DNA of 64,000 nucleotides, taken from assembly GCA_963765785.1 (NCBI GenBank), contig CAVXXW010000018.1, positions 124,001 through 188,000 of the forward strand, given 5' to 3'. How positions within the stretch are numbered: position 1 is the stretch's first letter; every line of letters starts with the position of its first letter. The stretch comes from AC-32 sp963765785 (GTDB lineage Bacteria > Actinomycetota > Thermoleophilia > Gaiellales > Gaiellaceae). The translations under genes were made by a program, and so were the position numbers. Of the stretch, positions 58,622 to 64,000 are shown piece after piece. The notes under the pieces are model-generated. The model had not been told where the DNA came from. It was given only the letters and a program-made list of their open reading frames with translations, and did no database searches.

Positions 58622-59377
58622 TTAGCGGCTGGTTGGCACCCCGCGCGCGGCTCTGCCGACCACTGCGGCCGCAGCCGTTCGGGGCCGGCCGACAAGGAGT
58701 CCGGCGAGCACCGGCGGCGTTGCGGCGATCGGTGACGTGACGAACAGAAGCAGGCCCCAGAGCGCGGCCGCGATCCCGGTCGTGACCGCGGCAGCGCGCC
58801 GTCGGTAGACGAGCAGGCCGAGGAGCGCCGGCGCCGCGAAGTCCAGCCAGCCCATCGTGGCCGAGCCGAAGTCGATCTGCTGCAGCTCGGGCAGCGGGCG
58901 GCCTGCGGGTGCTGGCGGGGTCGCGGCCTGAAGGGCGGTCATCGTGGGCTCTACCTGACGGTTGCCCCAGACGAGGATCACGTCGAGCACGACCAGCAGC
59001 ACGAGCCCGGCCGTGAGCCAGGACGGCGGCGCGAGGCCCGCGACGAGGCCCGTGATCGCCAGGCACGCGCCGGCGATGAGCGCGGTGCCCGCGGCGTCGG
59101 CCCCGAGCGTGTCCGCCCGCAGCCAGGCGAGCGCATAGAGCGGCGGCACGCAGAGCGCCGGCAGCCACGGAAGCGGCCAGCGCCTCGCCCAGCCGGCTCC
59201 GGCTGCGAGCAGCGGCGTCGCGACTGCCGCGAGCGCGGTGAGGAAGTCGGCGCCGCCCGCGAGCTGCGCGATCGCGACGCCGGCGACGAGCGCGGCCGCC
59301 GGGATCGCGAGCCCGAGGAGCCGAGAGCCGCCGAGCCGGCGAGGCCGCCCGGGCGCGAGCACGAGCGCCGCCTGCAC
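58622..59377 (-). CDS. Polytopic membrane protein of unknown function
   Basis: At least 251 residues from GTG 59377. Six or seven hydrophobic helices (LLGLAIPAAALVAGVAIAQLA, AGTALIAGACLAITGLVAGLA, SWLTAGLVLLVVLDVILVWG). The loop after the fifth, QIDFGSATMGWLDFAAPALLG, seems polar and conserved-looking. The frame continues upstream with a first helix (FVASYGFLVAVQAALVLA) but has no canonical start codon there, so the true start may be non-canonical or lost. No family recognised. Confidence 0.55.
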   Translation of the reverse strand: MQAALVLAPGRPRRLGGSRLLGLAIPAAALVAGVAIAQLAGGADFLTALAAVATPLLAAGAGWARRWPLPWLPALCVPPLYALAWLRADTLGADAAGTALIAGACLAITGLVAGLAPPSWLTAGLVLLVVLDVILVWGNRQVEPTMTALQAATPPAPAGRPLPELQQIDFGSATMGWLDFAAPALLGLLVYRRRAAAVTTGIAAALWGLLLFVTSPIAATPPVLAGLLVGRPRTAAAAVVGRAARGVPTSR

Positions 59378-59438
59378 GGCGACGAGGAATCCGTATGAGG
59401 CGACGAACCCGATCCCGAGACGGTACGTTCGCGGCGCG

Positions 59439-60290
59439 ATGCTTCGCTTCGGCCTGATCGGGACCGGCTTCTGGGCCGACGTCGCGCACGCCGCGGGAAT
59501 CGTCGCGCACCCGGAAGCGGACCTCGCCGGCGTCTGGGGCCGCGACCCGGCCAAGGCGGCCGCGCTCGCCGAGCGCCACGGCGCCCGCGGCTTCGCCGAT
59601 CTCGACGAGCTGTTCGCCGCGGTCGACGCCGTCGCGTTCTCGGTGCCGCCCGACGTGCAGTCGGAGCTCGCGCCCCGCGCCGCGGCGGCCGGGAAGGCGC
59701 TGCTGCTCGAGAAGCCGATCGCGCTCACCGTCGAGGCGGCTGAGCGGATCGTCGACGCGGCCCGGGCGCCGACGGTGGTGTTCTTCACCTTCCGGCTCGA
59801 CCCGGCGCTGGCCTCCTGGTACCGCGACGAGATCGACCGGCGGCCGTGGGACGGCGCGAGCATCCTCTACCTCGCGTCGATCTTCGAGCCGGGCAACCCG
59901 TTCGGCGAGTCGCCGTGGCGGCGGGCCCGCGGGGGCCTCTGGGACGTCGGCCCGCACGCGGTCGCGGCGCTGCTGCCCACGCTCGGTGCGGTCGAGGGTG
60001 TCGAGGCGCTCCGGGGCCCGCGCGACGAGGTGCACGTCGCATTGCGGCACGCCTCGGGCGCGGCCAGCAGCGTCTCCGTCAGCCTGACCGCGCCCGCGGG
60101 AGTGCACGAGATCGTCTTCTGGGGCGCGGAGGGGATCGCCCGTCGCCCGGGTGACGGGACGGCGGACGTGCCCGCCGCCTATGCGGCCGCGATCGACGCA
60201 CTGCTCACGGGCGACTCGAGCCTCGACGCGCGCTTCGGGCTCGAGGTCGTGCGCGTGCTCGCTGCGGTCGAGGGCCGGCTAGCCGACTAG
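59439..60290 (+). CDS. Gfo/Idh/MocA-family oxidoreductase
   Basis: 283 residues from ATG 59439. Rossmann NAD(P) motif GLIGTGFWADVAHAAG at the N-terminus; AVAFSVPPDVQSELAPRAAAAGKALLLEKPIALT holds the family E-K-P motif with the catalytic Lys. The C-terminal domain has GGLWDVGPHAVAALL, the usual substrate-site Asp/His. Members oxidise or reduce sugars and inositols. Shorter than the usual 330-350. Convergent with the SRPBCC gene (12 bp overlap). Confidence 0.9.
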   Translation: MLRFGLIGTGFWADVAHAAGIVAHPEADLAGVWGRDPAKAAALAERHGARGFADLDELFAAVDAVAFSVPPDVQSELAPRAAAAGKALLLEKPIALTVEAAERIVDAARAPTVVFFTFRLDPALASWYRDEIDRRPWDGASILYLASIFEPGNPFGESPWRRARGGLWDVGPHAVAALLPTLGAVEGVEALRGPRDEVHVALRHASGAASSVSVSLTAPAGVHEIVFWGAEGIARRPGDGTADVPAAYAAAIDALLTGDSSLDARFGLEVVRVLAAVEGRLAD

Positions 60291-60767
60291 CGCTCCGAAC
60301 CGCGCCGCCAGACGGTCGACCGTCGCGCGCCAGCCGTTGCGGATCCCGTGTGACCACCACTCCTCCACCTGTTCGCGCGAGAGGCCCGCAGGCAGCTCGA
60401 CGCAGAGGGTCATTTGCGTACGCTCGCCGACCTCGCTCAACGCAACCGTCACGAGCGGGTTCTCGTCGAGTCGCTCGGGGTCGAGCTCGGGCCAGCCGCC
60501 GCTCGCGCCCCACGAGAACACGAGCTTCTCGTCCGGCACGATCTCGCGATAGACGCCGCCGGTCGTGAAGGCGGTGCTCTCGTCGATCACCATCCGCTGG
60601 CGCCAGACGCCCCCGATGCGGAGGTCGAGCTCGATCGGCTCGTCCGGGATCGGCTGCGCGTCGTTGTAGTACCAGCCGAGCTCGTCGGGGTCGGTCCACG
60701 CGCGGAAGACCTCCGCGGGCGTCGCCTCGAGCGTCCAGGTGAGCGTGAACGCGCGGCTCTCGGTCAT
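60279..60767 (-). CDS. SRPBCC (AHSA1-like) domain protein
   Basis: 162 residues from ATG 60767 with a gaggag ribosome site. The core has LTWTLEATPAEVFRAWTDPDELGWYYNDA, IELDLRIGGVWRQRMVID and VALSEVGERTQMTLCVELPAG, ending in WWSHGIRNGWRATVDRLAARF. The SRPBCC fold has a deep hydrophobic pocket for a ligand. It is coupled to an ArsR gene as ATGA, a common pair in which both may be induced together. Ligand unknown. Confidence 0.9.
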   Translation of the reverse strand: MTESRAFTLTWTLEATPAEVFRAWTDPDELGWYYNDAQPIPDEPIELDLRIGGVWRQRMVIDESTAFTTGGVYREIVPDEKLVFSWGASGGWPELDPERLDENPLVTVALSEVGERTQMTLCVELPAGLSREQVEEWWSHGIRNGWRATVDRLAARFGALVG

Positions 60768-61096
60768 GACGTCTCCTCTCTCCGTTGTGCAAGCTGGCGC
60801 TCGAGGCGCGGCAGGCGCTCGGCGAAGAAGGCGCGATAGGGCGCCATCCACGCGTCGGCCTCCGCAAGCGGCGCAGGCTCGAGGCGGCAGAGCCGCCACT
60901 GTGCCGATCGGCTCTTCACGACCATGCCCGCCTGCTCGAGCACCTTCAGGTGGCGAGAGACGGAGGGCAGGCTGATGGCGTGGGGGGCGGCGAGCTCGTT
61001 CACGGTCGCCTCGCCCTCGCTCAGCCGGCGCAGGATCGCCCGGCGAGTCGGGTCGGCGAGGGCGGCGAACGTCGTGCTGAGCTGGTCGGCCTTCAT
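60764..61096 (-). CDS. ArsR-family HTH transcriptional regulator
   Basis: 110 residues. Winged helix with MKADQLSTTFAALADPTRRAILRRLSEGEATVNELAAPHAISLPSVSRHLKVLEQAGMV. No Cys-rich metal site is visible (the C-L-C type box is absent), so it may sense a non-metal signal. It is upstream of, and coupled to, the SRPBCC gene. An inverted repeat overlaps its start (61095-61130), consistent with autorepression. Confidence 0.93.
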   Translation of the reverse strand: MKADQLSTTFAALADPTRRAILRRLSEGEATVNELAAPHAISLPSVSRHLKVLEQAGMVVKSRSAQWRLCRLEPAPLAEADAWMAPYRAFFAERLPRLERQLAQRREETS

Positions 61097-61130
61097 TTAG
61101 CCGACAGCGTAATTACTCAATCAGCTAAAT
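61095..61130. promoter_or_regulatory. Operator-like inverted repeat over the arsR start
   Basis: atttagc (61095-61101) and gctaaat (61124-61130) form a perfect 7-bp inverted repeat with a 22-nt spacer. The left half overlaps the start codon on the minus strand. The AT-rich interior (gtaattac) contains a possible -10. Position suits ArsR autorepression. Confidence 0.55.
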
Positions 61131-61139
61131 GCAAGAGCG

Positions 61140-61544
61140 CTAGCCGGGAAGCTCGTCGAACTGCGGCAGCTCGTCGGTGATCTCGTACCACGGCGCCTTC
61201 GAGCCGACGTAGATGTGCCCCTGCGGCCGGATGCTCGGCTCCTCGGCGAGCGAGCCCAAGGCGACGTGCACCCAGCCGCCGTCGCGGACGACCGACCAGA
61301 GCAGCGAGCCGCACACGCCGCAGCGCGTGTGGTTCCCGTCGTCGTCGCCCCACACCAGCAGCCGGTCGGCGCCCTCGACGACCTCGAGCCTCTCGCGTTG
61401 GATGCCGGCGAACGGCTTGAACGCAGAGCCGGTGCCGGCACGACACCGCGAGCAGTGGCAGTTCATCGCGTACTCGAAGTCGTCCGGCACGCGGTAGCGC
61501 ACCCCGCCGCACTCGCAGCTGCCGTGGAGGACGCGCACGTTCAT
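61140..61544 (-). CDS. GFA-family (Mss4-like) zinc protein
   Basis: 134 residues from ATG 61544. The zinc ligands appear in order: C-x-C in HGSCECGGV, C-x-C-x2-C in NCHCSRCR, and C-x2-C in TRCGVCGSLL. The family is named after glutathione-dependent formaldehyde-activating enzyme, but most members have no proven activity. The start overlaps the porB stop as ATGA, so it is the last gene of the ferredoxin oxidoreductase operon. It may be a zinc or thiol handling protein. Confidence 0.9.
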   Translation of the reverse strand: MNVRVLHGSCECGGVRYRVPDDFEYAMNCHCSRCRAGTGSAFKPFAGIQRERLEVVEGADRLLVWGDDDGNHTRCGVCGSLLWSVVRDGGWVHVALGSLAEEPSIRPQGHIYVGSKAPWYEITDELPQFDELPG

Positions 61545-62509
61545 CGAATGGGTAGACAGCCTACGCCGCGGAGACTCATCGGCGACTGGGCGGCGCAGCG
61601 GGCGGCGAGCTTCTCCCAGTCGGCGTCCACCTGCCGCTGGATCTCCTCGACCTGGCCTGGTTGCAGATGCGCGAACCGCTTCTGCGGCGTGAGCCACTCG
61701 GTGACGGGCACCAGCTTCGCAGGCTCGTAGGTGAGGCGGTACTCGCCGTCGACGACCTCGTACAGCGGCCAGAAGCGCGTCTCGACGGCCGCCGAGAGGA
61801 TGCGCGGACCGAGGCGCGTCTCGTGGCCCCAGCCGACCGGGCAGTCGCTCAGCACGTTGAGGAACGCCGGCCCGTCGGCGGCCGCAGCGCGCTCGGCCTT
61901 GCGAGAGAGGTCGAACCAGAACGTCGAGCAGGCCTGCGCCACGTATGGGACGCCGTGCGCGACGGCGATCGCGGTCATGTCCTTGCGCTGCTGCGCCTTG
62001 CCGAAGCTGTCGAGGCCGGCCGGGCTCGTCGTCGTCGAGGCGCCGTACGGCGTCGCACCGGAGCGCTGAATGCCGGTGTTCATGTAGGCCTCGTTGTCGT
62101 AGCAGACGTAGAGCAGGCGGTGGCCCCGCTCGAGCGCGCCCGAGAGCGCCTGCAGGCCTATGTCGTAGGTGCCGCCGTCGCCGGCGAACACGACCACCGC
62201 GACGTCGGCGTCCTGCGGGAGCCCATTCCGCCGTCGCAGCACCCGCTGGGCCGTCTCGACGCCGCTTGCCACCGCCGCCGCGTTCTCGAACGCGACGTGC
62301 AGCCAGGGCACGTTCCAGGCCGTCGTCGGGAAGCGCGTCGTCGCCACCTCGAGGCAGCCGGTCGCGTTCACGACGACCGCCGGCCGGTGCAGCGAGCCGA
62401 GCACTGTGCGAACCACGACGGGGATGCCGCAGCCCTGGCAGAGCGAGTGGCCGCCGTCCAGCGGCTGCACGCCGCGCTGCTCGCGGACGAGCGTCTTCAG
62501 GCGGGACAC
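61541..62509 (-). CDS. porB: 2-oxoacid:ferredoxin oxidoreductase beta subunit
   Basis: 322 residues from GTG 62509. It binds thiamine diphosphate and a 4Fe-4S cluster. Motifs: HSLCQGCGIPVVV and NATGCLEVAT (cluster Cys), FAGDGGTYDIGLQALSGALER (TPP-binding GDG), YVCYDNEAYMNTGIQRSGATPYGAST, and later FLNVLSDCPVGWG. Together with alpha, gamma and delta it oxidises pyruvate or another 2-oxoacid to acyl-CoA, passing electrons to ferredoxin, or runs in reverse. It overlaps porA by 13 bp and the GFA gene as ATGA. Confidence 0.93.
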   Translation of the reverse strand: MSRLKTLVREQRGVQPLDGGHSLCQGCGIPVVVRTVLGSLHRPAVVVNATGCLEVATTRFPTTAWNVPWLHVAFENAAAVASGVETAQRVLRRRNGLPQDADVAVVVFAGDGGTYDIGLQALSGALERGHRLLYVCYDNEAYMNTGIQRSGATPYGASTTTSPAGLDSFGKAQQRKDMTAIAVAHGVPYVAQACSTFWFDLSRKAERAAAADGPAFLNVLSDCPVGWGHETRLGPRILSAAVETRFWPLYEVVDGEYRLTYEPAKLVPVTEWLTPQKRFAHLQPGQVEEIQRQVDADWEKLAARCAAQSPMSLRGVGCLPIR

Positions 62510-63651
62510 GACTCGCTCCTCAGGCCGACGTATGCGGGCGCCTCGCCCGCGACGATCTCGCGCAGGTCCTCGGGATGGAGCTCACGGCCGCCGAGGCCGT
62601 AGACATGGCCGCGCAACGTCGTTCCGCTGCCATAGAGCACCGATGCCATTTCCGCGAACAGCGGCGGCGCGCCGCCGGGCGAGTCCGCGCGATCGAGCAC
62701 GACGACCGTCCCGGCGTCGGCCAGCGCCTCGGCGACCGCGGCGCGCGGGAACGGCCGGAACGAGACGACCCGGAGCAGGCCGACCGGCTCGCCGTCGTCG
62801 CGCAGCGCGTCGACGCCGTCCTTGGCCGTGCCGGCCGTCGAGCCCATCGCCACCACCACGGTGCCCGCGCCGTCGAGCCGGTAGCGCTCGACTGGCGCGA
62901 GCGACCGGCCGGTGATCCGGGCGAGCTCCGACGCGACCTCCTCGAAGGCCGGCAGCGCCGCGTCGAGCGCAGCCACCTGGGCGCGGCGCAGCTCGAAGTA
63001 GTAGTCGGGCATCGCGAACGGGCCCTGCGTCGCCGGGCGTTCCAGGTCGAGCAGCGCGTGCGGCACGGCGTACTCGCCGACGAAGCTTCGAACGGCGTCG
63101 TCGGGGAGCAGCTCGACCGGCTCAGCCGAGTGCGTGATCGTGAAGCCGTCTTGGCAGACGAGCACCGGGAGCAGCACGTCCGGCCGCTCGGCCAGGCGCG
63201 GCGCCAGCACCGTCATGTCGTAGGCCTCCTGCGCGTTCTCGACGAAGAGCTGGACGACGCCGGAGTCGCGGATCAGCATCGAGTCCGAGTGGTCGCAGTG
63301 GATGTTGATCGGGCCCGAGAGCGCGCGGTTGCCGAGTGCCATCACGATCGGCGCCCGCATCGCGGCTGCGATGTAGACCACCTCGGCCATGAGCGCGAGG
63401 CCCTGCGACGACGTCGCCGTCATCGTGCGCGCGCCGGCGAGGGCGGATCCGATCGCCGCGCTCATCGCCGAGTGCTCCGACTCGACGTCGACCAGCTCGC
63501 CGTGCGCCTCCCCGTCCGCCACGAATTTCGCGAAACCCTGGATGATCGGCGTCTGCGGCGTGATCGGGTACACCGGCACGACGTCCGGGTCGACCTGCCG
63601 CATCGCGTGCGCGACCGCCTCGCCGCCGGTGAGCAGCTGCAGCTCAGGCAT
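62497..63651 (-). CDS. porA: 2-oxoacid:ferredoxin oxidoreductase alpha subunit
   Basis: 384 residues from ATG 63651. LLTGGEAVAHAMRQVDPDVVPVYPITPQTPIIQGFAKF and VDVESEHSAMSAAIGSALAGARTMTATSSQGLALM form the pyrimidine-binding domain. VQLFVENAQEAYDMTVLAPRLAE and SFRPFPRAAVAEALADAGTVVVLDRA follow, as in pyruvate-type subunits. It overlaps porD by 8 bp. Together with porB it forms the catalytic core. Domain order gamma-delta-alpha-beta is typical of the four-subunit enzyme. Confidence 0.95.
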   Translation of the reverse strand: MPELQLLTGGEAVAHAMRQVDPDVVPVYPITPQTPIIQGFAKFVADGEAHGELVDVESEHSAMSAAIGSALAGARTMTATSSQGLALMAEVVYIAAAMRAPIVMALGNRALSGPINIHCDHSDSMLIRDSGVVQLFVENAQEAYDMTVLAPRLAERPDVLLPVLVCQDGFTITHSAEPVELLPDDAVRSFVGEYAVPHALLDLERPATQGPFAMPDYYFELRRAQVAALDAALPAFEEVASELARITGRSLAPVERYRLDGAGTVVVAMGSTAGTAKDGVDALRDDGEPVGLLRVVSFRPFPRAAVAEALADAGTVVVLDRADSPGGAPPLFAEMASVLYGSGTTLRGHVYGLGGRELHPEDLREIVAGEAPAYVGLRSESCPA

Positions 63652-63925
63652 CGGGCACCATCTCGATCGCGTCTGTCGGGCACATCTCGGCGCAGATCTC
63701 ACAGCCCTTGCAGACGTCGAGGTCGAAGCCGGCGAACGTCGTGCCCTCGAGCACGACCGCCGAGTCGGGGCAATAGAGCCAGCAGAGCAGGCAGTCGACG
63801 CAGCGGGAGAGGTCGGCCTCGGGCTTGAGCCCCGTGCGCCACCCGCCGGTTCGAATGCGCTCGACCTCGGCGCGGACGACGGCGCCGCCCGGCTCGAGCT
63901 GCTGCCAGGCCTTCAGCGCAGCCAT
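63644..63925 (-). CDS. porD: 2-oxoacid:ferredoxin oxidoreductase delta (ferredoxin) subunit
   Basis: 93 residues from ATG 63925. Two 4Fe-4S motifs: SRCVDCLLCWLYCPDSAVV and DVCKGCEICAEMCPTDAIE. It passes electrons from the catalytic subunits to soluble ferredoxin. It overlaps the end of the gamma subunit gene by 13 bp and porA by 8 bp. Confidence 0.95.
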   Translation of the reverse strand: MAALKAWQQLEPGGAVVRAEVERIRTGGWRTGLKPEADLSRCVDCLLCWLYCPDSAVVLEGTTFAGFDLDVCKGCEICAEMCPTDAIEMVPDA

Positions 63926-64000
63926 GCGTGGCCCTCCTCGATCCCCGCCGCGATCGCCCGCGGGTCGGACTTGCCGGCGAGCAGGTCGCACGCCTGCTCC
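63913..64000 (-). CDS. porC: 2-oxoacid:ferredoxin oxidoreductase gamma subunit (3' end only)
   Basis: Only the last 29 codons are in the window (EQACDLLAGKSDPRAIAAGIEEGHAWLR then TGA 63913-63915). Position before porD and overlap with it identify this as the gamma subunit; the sequence alone is too short to be certain. It completes the four-subunit operon. Confidence 0.7.
   Translation of the reverse strand, partial: EQACDLLAGKSDPRAIAAGIEEGHAWLR

Overview
The window is GC-rich, densely coding bacterial DNA with many GTG and some TTG starts, tRNA genes without an encoded CCA end, and stop/start overlaps of the GTGA, ATGA and TGATG type throughout. The gene families (PspA with the actinobacterial partners PspAA and PspAB, LPG-synthase-like membrane proteins, NlpC/P60, a GntR-linked glyoxylate shunt, many secreted beta-propeller and Ig-like proteins) fit an actinobacterium, probably soil-dwelling Thermoleophilia or a near relative. 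That placement is inference. No rRNA, CRISPR array or intact phage is present.

Layout. 1-7077: two related secreted proteins, the first cut by the window edge and carrying eight near-regular Ig-like repeats. 7055-9866: a HAD phosphatase coupled to a flavin reductase, a REP-associated (HUH) transposase with palindromic flanks, and a secreted protein of unknown function. 9926-18443: a GAF/GGDEF/HD-GYP c-di-GMP protein, an LPG-synthase-like membrane protein, a beta-helix protein, a large membrane protein and a secreted sialidase-fold protein. 18513-20478: a decayed integrative element in the 3' end of tRNA-Ser(UGA), with duplicated tRNA end, frameshifted integrase and paired arm-type repeats. 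20520-23665: serS, a cytochrome c lipoprotein and a membrane protein. 23681-27188: a phage-shock-type envelope stress locus split around a secreted esterase (htpX-pspAB on +, pspA-pspAA on -).

27228-35618: an MBL-fold protein, a winged-helix protein, a GST-like/O-methyltransferase pair, then a tightly overlapping trio: an AONS/CqsA-like PLP enzyme, a membrane GAF-PAS-GGDEF-EAL sensor and an MFS transporter. 35881-41525: a low-complexity exported protein, an orphan histidine kinase, tRNA-Ala(CGC), an ABC transporter and a secreted protein. 41850-47026: a large secreted beta-propeller, then an overlapping GNAT / GH3 / unknown / contractile-tail-tube cluster. 47061-54786: sugar-modification genes (a GT2 with a frameshift and a NeuD-like acyltransferase), membrane proteins, NlpC/P60, acetyltransferases, peptidase E, a creatininase between two copies of a short repeat, and a small coupled membrane operon that includes a short zinc-ribbon gene.

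54922-58583: a glyoxylate shunt operon (small Cys protein, malate synthase, isocitrate lyase, GntR regulator lacking a canonical start codon). 58622-61544: a membrane protein, a Gfo/Idh/MocA oxidoreductase, an ArsR/SRPBCC pair and a GFA-family protein. 61541-64000: a four-subunit 2-oxoacid:ferredoxin oxidoreductase cut by the right edge.

The parts most worth follow-up are the AONS-like synthase/c-di-GMP sensor/exporter operon, the orphan tail-tube cluster, the tRNA-Ser element with its matched arm sites, and the split Psp locus.
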